A stretch of 64,000 nucleotides of DNA, from assembly GCA_964450685.1 (NCBI GenBank), contig CAYVDN010000003.1:46116-110115 (forward strand), in the 5' to 3' direction. Below are positions 38,620-47,820 of this stretch, piece by piece. A model generated the notes under the pieces. That model was not told where the DNA came from and searched no databases. It was given only the letters and a program-made list of their open reading frames with translations. Position numbers and translations under genes: made by a program. How positions within the stretch are numbered: the first letter of the stretch is position 1; the number at the start of each line of letters is the position of its first letter. This stretch comes from JBAOHV01 sp964450685 (GTDB taxonomy: Bacteria > Actinomycetota > Acidimicrobiia > Acidimicrobiales > Microtrichaceae).

Positions 38620-41600
38620 CAGATCTCCTCGATCTCGGTGACGGGCGTGCTGCTCACGTCCTTGACGGGGATGAACAGCTCCCCCGGCCAACAGGGTAGA
38701 CGGATGCCGTACACCTCGTCCCACTGCGGGATCACGTCGGCGCCCTCGGGCACGTAGCCCCAGGCCGCCCCGCCTACCCGGCGCAGGACGGTCAGGTCGG
38801 CCAGGTCGAGCTGGCCCAGCAGCTCGGGGATGAGGCCGCCCGGCGATCCGGGGTCGGGGATGAGGTGTGTCACACCCAACGTAGCCCCTGCGATGCCTGT
38901 GGCCAGGAGCTTGTCCCGGGCCTCCTGCACGGAGGCATTCTCGTCAATGGTCGTCGTCGGCGAGACGGCGGTGGCGTACGGCGCCAGGTCGTAGACGTTG
39001 CCGTCCTTGGCCACCTCCTCGGTGTACCCGAAGAGGTAGGCGTCCTGGTTCCGGCGGTCGTTGTAGTAGAGGGAGTAGCTCCTGTTGCGCAGGTTCATCA
39101 GCGGGTCGGCGGCGCCCGGCACGACGGCCCCGGTGTCGCCCCAGGACCCGTACCAGCTGAAGTCGCCCTGCATGCCGGTGTGCCAGTCGCCGTCGAAGAA
39201 GCCGAGCTGGGCGGCGTTGTTGTCCACCAGCACGTTGTCCACCCACACCTCCTCGCCCAGGAACTCCAGGCGGAAGCACGCCTCCTCGGCCCGATCAGGG
39301 AGCTGCACGAGGTGCCGCAGCGGCTGGAAGACGGAGGATGCGTTCACGTTGACCCAGGGGCCGTGGGTGTAGCTCGGCACCAGCTTGGCGGGGTCCCAGG
39401 TCACGAGGCCGATACGGGCGAGACCGACACCAGCGACCTGGGCCTCCAGCGACATGAAGCGGTCCTGGCTGACCGCCGTGGGGAAGAGGTTCGACTCCAA
39501 GATGATCCGGTTCATCACGACGGCTTCGATATCCCCTACGGAAGGGAGATACTCGTACGAATCGCCACCTGTGATGTGGCCCGACTTCGGCCGGACCCCG
39601 GATCCCAGGGGGCGGGGACCCGGCACACCGACGGTGCCGCTGTTCACGATGTCGATGTCTCCGTTGGTCCGCCAGCCGAAGGCAGCGAGCGGGACGGTGG
39701 AGAGGAACTCCATCGTCAGGATCTCGGTGACCTTGTTCTCGTTGCCCGGGGTCAGGGGGTTCGGCAGGCCCGTGAAGCTCATGGGCTCGGTGCCGAACTG
39801 CACGAGATAGTTGGTCGGGCTCGGCGGCACCCAGCGCCCGGCGATCTGCATCACGAACCGGCCGTTGACGTGCTCGCCTGCCTCGGGTTCGAGGGGGTTG
39901 GAGACCACCGAGGTGCCGCCGAGCTGGTTGGTGTCGAAGCCCACGGCCACGATGCCGGTGTTGAAGTCAGCACCGGCCACGATCACGAGGGACTCATCGC
40001 TGGTGAGGTCCACCCCCGAGATGCCGTAGAGCACGGCGTTGAAGGTACCCATGGGCTGCGTGCCCGCCAGCGCCCCGGTCTTGTCGATGCCAGCGGCGAT
40101 CGAGCTGATCTCCACGGACGTGGGCTCGACGGTCGTGATGGCCACGAGCCACCCGTCAGAGCGCAGCGTGAACCACGGGTCGGGCAGGATGTCGTAGACC
40201 TTGGGCACCGCCCCGGCGGCGTCGAAGATGAACACCCACACCTTCACGTCGGGGTCGCTCGGTGCTCCAGGCAGGCCGAAGGTGCCGGAACCGAACGTGC
40301 CGGAACCGAACGTGCCCTCGGTCAGACTGATGGTCACGTCCATGTCGCCCTCGGCATCGCCCGACAGCTCGTAGAGCTTGCTGTAGGTGACACCGTTCAG
40401 CAGGCCGTTGACATCGACCTCGAAGCTGGGGTTGGCCACCATGTTGGTGCGCTGCGGGAGCAGCCACGAGTGGGCACAGCGGCTCGGCTCCCACTCGGTG
40501 TTGGGCACGTCCATGTTGATGGTGCCGGGGTCCACGGTGTCCGTGGGTCCCATGATCAGGAGGGTCGAAGAGGTTGACGTGGTCAGCTCTCCTGCCTCGC
40601 CGAAGGTAGCCCCGCCCGTCATCGTGAGGATGTCACCTACGTGCCCCGCCGTACTGGTGACATAACCACAGACAGCCCAGACCATGTACCCGGGGATGCC
40701 GTAGGTCCCGAGCATTCGTGGAGTCCCGAAGGTGAATGGATCTTCCCCCTCACTGGCAAAGGCTGTGACGTCGCGCCACGCACCGTCCTGGGGGATGCCT
40801 CCAATCTCGGATGTGGGTGGGAAGAACTGCAACAACTGATCTGGATTGCCCAGGACAGACCCGATGTTCGTGGAGAACAGCCAGGACACGGCGCCCGCAT
40901 AGTTGCTTCCCTCGCCTCGGTATTCTTTCAGGTCAGGGTTGAGATGCACACGGAACACAAAGCAGTAGCGCTCGCCCACGTTCAGCGGTGTCGACCCTTG
41001 ATCGACCTGAAATGCCGTAGCTGGGGCGATGCTGTTTCCCATGTAGGGGGAGAACTCTCCGTCGTAGACCTTGAAGTCCCCGTTGTCCCATGTCATATCC
41101 GACAACAAGACCGGCACCAGCCAGTCGGCATAGCGGATTCGGAACTGCGAGCAGCCACCTGGCATGATGAGAAACAGCATCGAGTCTTCGATGTCATCTC
41201 CGAAGTCGATGCGCACCCGGAATCGGTAAGTGCCTGTCGGAGGCACGTCGGTGTCGATCAAGATGGCGTGGGTATCGACACCATCCTCGCTCATCGTATG
41301 GGTGTAGATAACACTGGAGCCGCCAGGCGCCGTGTAGCTCAAGAGCGTGATGCTCGAACTGATCGGCTCAGGCTCCTCGGCGAGCTGAGCCGCCAGGATC
41401 AAGAACCCGTGGTCGAGGGCGTATCCCTCAACATCACCGTCACGAAACTCAACAGCGGTCGGATTCGGGATCTCGATCTCCAGGATGATGCCTGAGGCAG
41501 TGCGATCACTCGGGCCATCACGAAAGATCAGTTGACCTTCGTCGACCCGGGGGAACACGTCAACATTACGAGCCCGTGCAGGAAGAGCGGGGCTGGTATC

Positions 41601-41678
41601 GAAGGGGTCGGCGGCGTAGGCAGGCAGCTCGATGGTAACGGCGCCGTCATGGACGGTAGCCCTCCACTTGGTTGGCAT
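38619..41678 (-). CDS. Large peripheral virion protein (1019 aa)
   Basis: ATG 41678 with GGAGGGCGTG at the right distance; a GTG three bases earlier is too close to the SD. The protein is beta-rich with repeated strand patterns (VEISSIAAGIDKTGAL, FLGEEVWVDNVLVDNNAAQLGF) like carbohydrate-binding or fiber modules, and holds a tandem FGSGT repeat coded by GTGCCGGAACCGAAC units at 40287-40316. The N-terminal third (about 40.6-41.68 kb) is visibly less G/C-rich than the rest, suggesting a mosaic origin. Probably a baseplate-periphery or fiber protein. Confidence 0.65.
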   Translation of the reverse strand: MPTKWRATVHDGAVTIELPAYAADPFDTSPALPARARNVDVFPRVDEGQLIFRDGPSDRTASGIILEIEIPNPTAVEFRDGDVEGYALDHGFLILAAQLAEEPEPISSSITLLSYTAPGGSSVIYTHTMSEDGVDTHAILIDTDVPPTGTYRFRVRIDFGDDIEDSMLFLIMPGGCSQFRIRYADWLVPVLLSDMTWDNGDFKVYDGEFSPYMGNSIAPATAFQVDQGSTPLNVGERYCFVFRVHLNPDLKEYRGEGSNYAGAVSWLFSTNIGSVLGNPDQLLQFFPPTSEIGGIPQDGAWRDVTAFASEGEDPFTFGTPRMLGTYGIPGYMVWAVCGYVTSTAGHVGDILTMTGGATFGEAGELTTSTSSTLLIMGPTDTVDPGTINMDVPNTEWEPSRCAHSWLLPQRTNMVANPSFEVDVNGLLNGVTYSKLYELSGDAEGDMDVTISLTEGTFGSGTFGSGTFGLPGAPSDPDVKVWVFIFDAAGAVPKVYDILPDPWFTLRSDGWLVAITTVEPTSVEISSIAAGIDKTGALAGTQPMGTFNAVLYGISGVDLTSDESLVIVAGADFNTGIVAVGFDTNQLGGTSVVSNPLEPEAGEHVNGRFVMQIAGRWVPPSPTNYLVQFGTEPMSFTGLPNPLTPGNENKVTEILTMEFLSTVPLAAFGWRTNGDIDIVNSGTVGVPGPRPLGSGVRPKSGHITGGDSYEYLPSVGDIEAVVMNRIILESNLFPTAVSQDRFMSLEAQVAGVGLARIGLVTWDPAKLVPSYTHGPWVNVNASSVFQPLRHLVQLPDRAEEACFRLEFLGEEVWVDNVLVDNNAAQLGFFDGDWHTGMQGDFSWYGSWGDTGAVVPGAADPLMNLRNRSYSLYYNDRRNQDAYLFGYTEEVAKDGNVYDLAPYATAVSPTTTIDENASVQEARDKLLATGIAGATLGVTHLIPDPGSPGGLIPELLGQLDLADLTVLRRVGGAAWGYVPEGADVIPQWDEVYGIRLPCWPGELFIPVKDVSSTPVTEIEEI
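38865..38875. promoter_or_regulatory. Intragenic GTGTG-T-CACAC palindrome
   Basis: A perfect 11-bp palindrome identical to the site at 35259-35269, here inside the 1019-aa virion gene. Coding constraint alone does not explain the identity. Confidence 0.35.
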
Positions 41679-42181
41679 CACGCCCTCCAGTTGAAGAAGA
41701 GGAGCGACTTGATGGTCGCCGGGTGCTCCTCGCTGGCCATCAACAGCACGGGTGCGTCGAGGCGCACGAGGGATAGCAGAGGCCGGTACTTCCCACCCAG
41801 CGTGCCGTTGTACCAGAAGGCCATGGCGATGATCGGCGTCGCTGTGGGCGAACCGGGACTGGTGATGGTGAAGTCTTCGGCGAGCTGCACGAGGTTCTGC
41901 GTGCCCGTCGAGGCTACGTAGTACGGAGCCAACGCCGCTGATGCCGTGAGCACGAGGTCACCGTCGAAGAAGTAGCCTGGCGGCTGCCAGTGCGGACTCG
42001 CAAGCAGCTCGGACAGCTCGGTGACGGCGGACCAGCCGGTGTCGGTCGAGTCGTCCTCCAGGTGCGGGGCACGGACGAAGAAGGTGACACCGATCTGCGG
42101 AAGCGGCAGATCGTCCTCGGCCGGAGCGGGGAGGAGGTCGATGTTGTTCCGGATCCAGTTGCTGAAGATCGTCGTTGCCAT
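41678..42181 (-). CDS. Virion protein (167 aa)
   Basis: Starts at ATG 42181 (MATTIFSNWIRNNIDLLPAP), three bases after the previous stop. The sequence is mixed alpha/beta with aromatic clusters (SPHWQPPGYFFDGDLVL, PIIAMAFWYNGTLGGK). It ends coupled to the 1019-aa gene. Located right after the tail protein I-like gene, where phages often encode fiber-connector proteins. No family recognised. Confidence 0.65.
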   Translation of the reverse strand: MATTIFSNWIRNNIDLLPAPAEDDLPLPQIGVTFFVRAPHLEDDSTDTGWSAVTELSELLASPHWQPPGYFFDGDLVLTASAALAPYYVASTGTQNLVQLAEDFTITSPGSPTATPIIAMAFWYNGTLGGKYRPLLSLVRLDAPVLLMASEEHPATIKSLLFFNWRA

Positions 42182-42184
42182 GGC

Positions 42185-43996
42185 CTACACCCCCGAGGGG
42201 TCTCCCAGCACCTTGTCGCCGCCCAGGAGGTGGTCTCCGGGCTCCTGTGGGTCGTGGCCCAGGCGGAAGAAGATATCAGGCCCGTAGCTGACGATGCGGC
42301 CCGCCTCGTTCTCGGCGCTCACCATGACGGCGGCGATGTAGCGGGCCGAGATGTTGGCGGCGTCGAACTCGATGACCGGGCAGGCGAACTCGGCGCTGGC
42401 CGGGGCCTGGAAGGTGCCGATGACGTACTCCCAGGTGTTCGGGGCGGTGACCGTGGGGATGTAGGTCTCCACGGTCAGGTCGAGCGGGTCGATGGTGCGG
42501 TAGCCCTTGAACCGGCGGCTGAAGGCGTCGCTGAACGCCTCGTTGCCCTTGACCGAGCTGCGGTTGTACCAGGCGAAGCCGAAGCGCACGTTGGATGCGT
42601 CGCTGAGTACCTCCACCGGATTGCCGGTGAACTGGTCGGGGCGCATGCCGGAGCGGGCGAAGTAGAAGGAGAGGTAGTACCTCTTTCCGCCGAGGATCGG
42701 TACCCCATAGAGGGTGGGGTTCTGCTCGATCTTGCGGTAGGTGTCCACGCCCTTCTGCACCACCTTGGTGCCGATGCCGCAGGTCGTGGCCAGGCGGCTG
42801 GTGATCTGGCCGAGGTGGTTGGTCTTCCAGGCGTCGCCGTCCCAGACCGGCGCCAGCCGCATGACCCCCCGGCCGAGCTTGAGCTTGGGCGAGCGGGTCT
42901 CGATGGCGGGCGGGTTTATCTCGGAGGTGAGGCTGATATCGGTATCGAGCGTCCTCACAAAGTCGATGGCCGGGCCGTGTAGCTGGCCCAGCAGCTCGGC
43001 CACGTTGGCCGCCGGAGTGGCCCAATGGCCCGTGGCGCTGAGGAACTCGGAGTCGTCGCTGACCAACAGCTCGTTGCGGCCCGGCGTCACGACAGTGACA
43101 TACTGCGAGGCGGTCTCGATGAACGCCTCCAGCCCCGGCACGGTGCCCCGCAGGCGAGCCAGCTCGTTCGCACGGGCCGTCACCCGCCGGAAGCGCACGT
43201 CGCCGAGGGCCGAGCTGGGCTGGATCCCGAAGTTCTGCTCGCCCAGCGCCCGGTAGAGCTGCATCGGCGAGCGGTCGGCCGAGTAGATGTCCTCGATGCC
43301 CTCGGCCTCGGTGCGGATGAAGTCGAGGTTGTACCCCATGACCATCAGCAGGCGACGGAGCGGGCTCGGGCCGACGCCCCGGTAGGTGTCGTCGTCCACC
43401 CAGCGGTAGTAGGGCGGGATCATGTCCCAGAGGATCTGGTCGTGGTTGTAGTTGATCGGCACCAAGCAGTGGGTGCGCTTGACCAGCTGCCAGTCGTAAG
43501 GGTTCGTCTTGACGAAGAAGGAGTAGTAGTACCACCGGCCCGGCTGGAGGTTGGCGTCGATGGTGCCCCAGAGCTTGAGATTGGTCTCGGTGTCGTAGAC
43601 CGGATCGACCTCGTTGCGGCGGCGCATGATCACGGGCGTGCCGTCGTTGGGGGTCGCCGGGAAGCCGTAGCCCGAGCGGGTGACACACATCCAGCTGAAC
43701 TTGTTCAGATCGGCCGTGTCCACGCCCCAGCGGATCGCCAGAGACCCGAGCCGGTCGGGCTGGTGGGCCATGGCGTTGACCTCCAGCAGGGCCTCGCTGG
43801 CGTCCACCACCGACGCCGGGACCGGCGGGAAGCGCAGGTACGAGGGGTACGTCTGGTACACCACATCCGACGGTGGAATCCACAGGCTGTCCGGGTTGGC
43901 GTCCAGGAACTCCTGGCGCTCGACGGGGTACTCGCCACGGACCTGATCGCCGCCCCACGGCTCATCCGTCGAGCCCCACTGGTAGGTGTCACTCAC
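42185..43996 (-). CDS. Baseplate/tail protein I-like protein
   Basis: A 603-aa protein from GTG 43996 (MSDTYQWGSTDEP), GTGA overlap with the PKD gene. The central region (LMVMGYNLDFIRTEAEGIED, FGIQPSSALGDVRFRR, LRGTVPGLEAFIETA) matches the tail protein family found next to baseplate J in phages and contractile injection systems (P2 gpI-like/TIGR02242). The C-terminal 250 residues are beta-rich and probably bind fibers. It should sit at the baseplate rim linking J to fibers. Confidence 0.75.
   Translation of the reverse strand: MSDTYQWGSTDEPWGGDQVRGEYPVERQEFLDANPDSLWIPPSDVVYQTYPSYLRFPPVPASVVDASEALLEVNAMAHQPDRLGSLAIRWGVDTADLNKFSWMCVTRSGYGFPATPNDGTPVIMRRRNEVDPVYDTETNLKLWGTIDANLQPGRWYYYSFFVKTNPYDWQLVKRTHCLVPINYNHDQILWDMIPPYYRWVDDDTYRGVGPSPLRRLLMVMGYNLDFIRTEAEGIEDIYSADRSPMQLYRALGEQNFGIQPSSALGDVRFRRVTARANELARLRGTVPGLEAFIETASQYVTVVTPGRNELLVSDDSEFLSATGHWATPAANVAELLGQLHGPAIDFVRTLDTDISLTSEINPPAIETRSPKLKLGRGVMRLAPVWDGDAWKTNHLGQITSRLATTCGIGTKVVQKGVDTYRKIEQNPTLYGVPILGGKRYYLSFYFARSGMRPDQFTGNPVEVLSDASNVRFGFAWYNRSSVKGNEAFSDAFSRRFKGYRTIDPLDLTVETYIPTVTAPNTWEYVIGTFQAPASAEFACPVIEFDAANISARYIAAVMVSAENEAGRIVSYGPDIFFRLGHDPQEPGDHLLGGDKVLGDPSGV
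42935..42946. promoter_or_regulatory. GATA-TCGG-TATC operator-like site, intragenic
   Basis: A near-palindrome within the tail protein I-like gene, preceded by GCT and followed by GAG. One of the dispersed family; no gene start nearby. Confidence 0.4.
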
Positions 43997-44394
43997 GTGA
44001 TGCTCGTTCCACTCGGGCGGCGTACAGTGAAGGCCGGGCGCCGGGGGTCGAGCGGGACGTGCTGGAGCCGCAGCGGGATCTCGTTGGGCTCGGTCGGCAG
44101 GGCCAGCGCCTCACGGTAGACACGCAGGAGCTTGGATGCCGTCGCCTGGAGGCCCCGGGAGTCGGTGACCGTGACGCTGATGGGGTACACCCCGGCGGCC
44201 GTGTACTGGTGCTGGCGGAAGGCGGTGGTCACCGTGTCCACGGGCGAGCCGTCCCCCCAGCTGTACACGAAGTTGACCAGCGTGGCGCCGCTGTGGAAGG
44301 TGACGGTGGCGGTGGCCACCACGAGGGCGGGCTCGGCCGGGTAGGCCGTCACGGCGTCGTTGTCGAGCGTGATGGTGATCTCGGGCGTCTCCAT
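43993..44394 (-). CDS. PKD/Ig-like domain virion protein
   Basis: A 133-aa protein. It is essentially one PKD fold: VYSWGDGSPVDTVT, then FRQHQYTAAGVYPISVTVTD with the WGDG and Y-x-AAGVY-x-V hallmarks. A short tail (LRVYREALALPTEPNEIPL) follows. Single Ig-like domains on phage particles mediate weak binding to cell surfaces or mucus glycans. It lies between baseplate J and the tail protein I-like gene with overlaps on both sides, so it is probably a baseplate component. Confidence 0.85.
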   Translation of the reverse strand: METPEITITLDNDAVTAYPAEPALVVATATVTFHSGATLVNFVYSWGDGSPVDTVTTAFRQHQYTAAGVYPISVTVTDSRGLQATASKLLRVYREALALPTEPNEIPLRLQHVPLDPRRPAFTVRRPSGTSIT

Positions 44395-45956
44395 CAGGTC
44401 ACCAGCCCGCCGTAGCCGGTCACCATCAGGCCCTGCTCCTGGGTGATGAGGTTGCCGTCGAGGATCTCAGGGCGGATGCGGGGGATCTTCTTGCGGGGGG
44501 TGTGAACGTCGGACACGAGGCCCGCTGCGTTGGCCTCCACCGTGTTGCCGTGCATCTCGGTGAGCACCACGTAGTCCACGCCCTCCACGCCCGTGGCGGC
44601 CCGGTAGACCTGGCCGATCGAGATGCGCTGGCCGAAGTCCACAGCGTTGAAGTCCACGAGGGCGAGCACGGCGGTGCGCACCCGGTCCACCGTCTGGGCT
44701 CGGTTGAAGCCCGAGAGCACATGGACATCGAGGGAGATCACGATGTCCTCCCAGCCCTGGTTGTCCTTCTGCCACACGTCCTCCACGAAGACGTGGCTGC
44801 CCAGGAGCTTCTTGTCCTCCAGCGAGGCGCTGACGAGCGCCCGCAGGCGGCCCATCTCGGTGAGCCCGTCGGTGAGGTCGCTGTCTCCGTCGGGGAGGAT
44901 GCCGGAGTTGTTGGCGATGCGGACGTTCACCGAGCTGTAGACCTCGCCGTAGGCGATGGCCTTGCCGATGCCAGGTACCTGCATGGTGAGTGACACATAG
45001 TCATTCAGCGTCACGGCACGGTGCTGGGTGTTGCTCGTGCGGGGGATGGAGAACCGCATGGTCTCCACCGACTCGGGGTCGGCACCACCGAGCGGGTGGT
45101 CGTAGTTCGACACGCTGAGGGTGGCCGGGATCGAGCCAGTGAGGGCTGAGGGCTCCAGGGTGTTGATCTCGCCGGAGGGGATCTCGTTGGCCTTGGCCCC
45201 GATGCCGTAGCGGTACGAGGCCCGGATCTCCACGTTGGTCGGCGGGATGCGCCCGGCGGCGTTGTCGCCGAAGATCACGTGGGTGAAGCCCTCGTCGTCC
45301 ACGTAGGTCGAGAAGGCACTCTGGGTGGGCCGAGCGAGCACGACGTTCTCGACGTAGCTCCAGTCCACCAGCTGCCCGGCCTCCAGGGTCTGGATGCCGA
45401 CGGTGCGGTAGATGACACCCTTGTCGGGGAGGATGAACTCGGCGTTCGGGATACCCTTGCTGAGCCCGAGGGATGCGCCGCTCACGGTGAGGCCCTCGGT
45501 GGCCAGGAGAGGGATGTCGGACTGGCCCGGGAACAGGGTCAGATCCATGTCGGTCTCGAAGGTGGCCTGGATCTCGCCGGAGGTGCTGACACGGGTCCCG
45601 GCGGGGATCGTGAAGATGGACTCGTCGGCGCCCAGGGAGACCCGTAGGATGGCCGTGGCGGCCTGCTGGCCGATGGGCGTGTAGCCGAACTGGTCGGCGA
45701 TGTAGAGCACGCTCCGGCGCAGCTGGGCGGTGCCGAGGAACGCCTCGGAGCCCACCCGGTCGATGTAGAAGTTCATCACGTCGCTGGCGTGGGCGAACAA
45801 CTCGATGAGGAGCGTGCCGAAGTCGCCGGGCTCGCCGAGGGTCACCCACTCGGGGAAGACGCCCTGCCCGATGCCAACCATCATGGCCCGGATGGAGTCG
45901 AAGTCCCGGGACGTGAAGTCGAGGACGATCTGGTTGGTGCTGGTGTCTTCAGCCAC
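44394..45956 (-). CDS. Baseplate J-like wedge protein
   Basis: A 520-aa protein from GTG 45956, GGAGAG upstream. Characteristic features of the J/gp6 family are visible: LGEPGDFGTLLIELFAHASD near residue 40, the RRSVLYIADQFGYTP segment, YRYGIGAKANEIPSGEI and a C-terminal VDYVVLTE region. It forms the outer wedge of the contractile baseplate with gp25. It overlaps gp25 by eight bases. Confidence 0.9.
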   Translation of the reverse strand: MAEDTSTNQIVLDFTSRDFDSIRAMMVGIGQGVFPEWVTLGEPGDFGTLLIELFAHASDVMNFYIDRVGSEAFLGTAQLRRSVLYIADQFGYTPIGQQAATAILRVSLGADESIFTIPAGTRVSTSGEIQATFETDMDLTLFPGQSDIPLLATEGLTVSGASLGLSKGIPNAEFILPDKGVIYRTVGIQTLEAGQLVDWSYVENVVLARPTQSAFSTYVDDEGFTHVIFGDNAAGRIPPTNVEIRASYRYGIGAKANEIPSGEINTLEPSALTGSIPATLSVSNYDHPLGGADPESVETMRFSIPRTSNTQHRAVTLNDYVSLTMQVPGIGKAIAYGEVYSSVNVRIANNSGILPDGDSDLTDGLTEMGRLRALVSASLEDKKLLGSHVFVEDVWQKDNQGWEDIVISLDVHVLSGFNRAQTVDRVRTAVLALVDFNAVDFGQRISIGQVYRAATGVEGVDYVVLTEMHGNTVEANAAGLVSDVHTPRKKIPRIRPEILDGNLITQEQGLMVTGYGGLVT

Positions 45957-46383
45957 TGGTCTCTCCGTTCTGAACCACGACCGCCAGGGAGCCCTCGATC
46001 AGCCTCGTAGCGTAGATCACGTTGATGAGCACGACGTTCCTGCCATCGGAGTCGATGCCCTGCACCGACAGCTCCGTGCGGTCGGTGATGAGTGTCACAC
46101 TCTTGATCGTGGCCCGGGGGACCAGGATGCTCAGGCGCTCCTTGACCGTGGCCGCCACGTCCGCCCGCACGAGCGAGTCGGCGCCGTCGAACAACAGGCT
46201 CTGGATGTCGGCGCCGTAGTCGGGCCGCATCACCCGCTCCCGGGCGTTGGTCACGAGGGCGTCAACGATCTGCTGGCGTACGATCTGGCCGTAGTCCTGG
46301 GTCAGCGGAACACGCCCACCGAGGATCCGGAAGACGCCCGTGACGCTGCCCTGCTGGGTCGAGATCGTGGAGAACTTGGCCAT
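45949..46383 (-). CDS. gp25-like baseplate wedge protein
   Basis: A 144-aa protein, ATG 46383 (GTG three bases earlier possible). Family signs are YGQIVRQQIVDALVTNARER, then VMRPDYGADIQSLLFDG, the GPW/gp25 core with its acidic fold, and a beta-rich C-terminus. It plugs into the central hub-wedge interface and triggers sheath contraction. Placed between gpD-like hub and J as in other myoviruses. Confidence 0.9.
   Translation of the reverse strand: MAKFSTISTQQGSVTGVFRILGGRVPLTQDYGQIVRQQIVDALVTNARERVMRPDYGADIQSLLFDGADSLVRADVAATVKERLSILVPRATIKSVTLITDRTELSVQGIDSDGRNVVLINVIYATRLIEGSLAVVVQNGETSG
46091..46101. promoter_or_regulatory. AGTGT-C-ACACT palindrome, intragenic
   Basis: A perfect palindrome, extended to GAG...CTC at 46090-46102, within the gp25 gene. 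Member of the GTGT-N-ACAC set. Confidence 0.35.
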
Positions 46384-47492
46384 CACGCCACATTCTGCCA
46401 GTTGGACACCCAGGTGTCACCGGACAGCCGAAGAGTCGGCCGAGCCTGACGGCCCCAGAAGGGCTCGGCCCGGACCTGGGTGGCGGGTCGAACCCGGTCC
46501 CTGGTGAGCATGAGGATCTGCTGATAGGAGCTATCGGAGAGGATGGTCTTCGCCCCCACCACCAGCCATAGTCCGTCGTTGGCGTCCACGCTGGTGTTGG
46601 ACAGGCCAGTGACTACCTCCACCACCGAGCCCACGGTGATCTTGGCGTTGCCCCTCACCCGGGCTGCGGCCCGGTAGTTCCAGGCGCTGACGTTGCGGGC
46701 CAGAGAGTCCTCCAGCATGCGGGCCTGGCTGCCGTCGGGGATGTACATGTCGCTGTGGAAGTGGATCCCGTCGGGGTTGACCTGGCGGGACGTACCGGCC
46801 GACGTGAGGTAGGCCCACTTCGGCGTCTGCGAGATGCGGTCGCTCCGGGAGGTGGCCTTCGGCGTGAAGTCGATCAGCAGGGCCTTCTCATCGAAGGTGT
46901 TGGTGCTCTTCATCAGGCGCACGACGGACTCGCCTCGGTTGAGGGCTCGGAGCGGGTCGATGAGGCGGATGACGCCGTTGTACATGCCCACGATGAAGGA
47001 GATACCGTGGGCGGCCTTGACGAGGGCACCCCAATCGGATTCCACCGTCTGGGCGAAGGCGGGCCACACGTAGTCGCTCGGGTCCGCCACGACGGCGAGC
47101 CGGTGAGTGGCGGCGATGGACCTGGCGATGGCCTCGGTGGTCTGCGAGGACCAGAACCGGGGGTCGCCACCGGTCATCTTCCACGAGGCGCTCATCAGCG
47201 TGAGCGTCACCAGCGGGCTCTTCTGGAAGTCCTGGGCCTTCTGCACGGCGGCCACGTAGCCGTTGAAGGTGCCGAGCCCCGTGGTGCGGGAGCCCCAGGT
47301 GAAGCTGATCGGGCTGTCCCGCCAGCGGGCCGGGTCCTTCTCGGCCACGAGCACCTTCATGGTGAGGATGTCGTGCTTACCGTCGGCCGTCTCGATCTCC
47401 AGCTCCCGGGGGGTCCATCCGGACACCTCAGTGGCCCCGAGCCGGATGCCGGACACGGGGAGCTGCTGCTGGGAAGCGGAGACGGTGCTCAC
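46383..47492 (-). CDS. gpD-like baseplate hub protein
   Basis: A 369-aa protein from GTG 47492 with GTGA overlap; a longer reading has no start support. Features of P2 gpD/T4 gp27-type hubs are present: an N-terminal beta domain (GWTPRELEIETADGKHDIL), GLGTFNGYVAAVQ, the middle EAIARSIAATHRLAV segment and a C-terminal barrel (VRGNAKITVGSVVEV). It forms the trimeric hub between tube and spike. A GATA-GGAGC-TATC site is inside the gene at 46523-46535. Confidence 0.75.
   Translation of the reverse strand: MSTVSASQQQLPVSGIRLGATEVSGWTPRELEIETADGKHDILTMKVLVAEKDPARWRDSPISFTWGSRTTGLGTFNGYVAAVQKAQDFQKSPLVTLTLMSASWKMTGGDPRFWSSQTTEAIARSIAATHRLAVVADPSDYVWPAFAQTVESDWGALVKAAHGISFIVGMYNGVIRLIDPLRALNRGESVVRLMKSTNTFDEKALLIDFTPKATSRSDRISQTPKWAYLTSAGTSRQVNPDGIHFHSDMYIPDGSQARMLEDSLARNVSAWNYRAAARVRGNAKITVGSVVEVVTGLSNTSVDANDGLWLVVGAKTILSDSSYQQILMLTRDRVRPATQVRAEPFWGRQARPTLRLSGDTWVSNWQNVA
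46523..46535. promoter_or_regulatory. GATA-GGAGC-TATC operator-like site, intragenic
   Basis: A 13-bp near-palindrome with the five-base spacer, inside the gpD-like gene. It lies next to a GGAGAGG string on the plus strand, which has no gene there. Confidence 0.4.
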
Positions 47493-47818
47493 TCGGGCAC
47501 CACCAGCACGTCGCCCATCTTCAGGTCGAAGGGGTACCGCACCTGGGGGTTGGCCTCGGCCAGCTCCCACCAGCGTGCCGGATCGCCCAGCAGGGTGGTG
47601 GCGAGCAGCTGGAAGGTGTCACCGTCCCGAGCCATGATCTCATCGGGCACGTCGGTGTCCGGCGTCGAGGACACCAGGGTGCGGTAGAGGGTGTCACGCA
47701 CCGTGAGCAGAGGCTCACCAGCATCGTTGAGGTCCACCTGACGGCGCTCGGAGTAGGTGTGCGTCGTGGTGAAGACCCGATCGGCTTCCTGGTAGCGAGA
47801 CTCGGAGGAGATGGCCAT
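47489..47818 (-). CDS. LysM-like tail protein (gpX-like)
   Basis: A 109-aa protein from ATG 47818 (MAISSESRYQEADRVFTTT), two bases after the ParB-like gene. The C-terminal 50 residues form a LysM-type motif: DEIMARDGDTFQLLATTLLG, then WWELAEANPQVRYPFDLKMGD. Small LysM tail proteins attach to tube/hub interfaces and peptidoglycan in myoviruses and injection systems. Its place between the NlpC hub and gpD fits. Confidence 0.85.
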   Translation of the reverse strand: MAISSESRYQEADRVFTTTHTYSERRQVDLNDAGEPLLTVRDTLYRTLVSSTPDTDVPDEIMARDGDTFQLLATTLLGDPARWWELAEANPQVRYPFDLKMGDVLVVPE

Positions 47819-47820
47819 GG

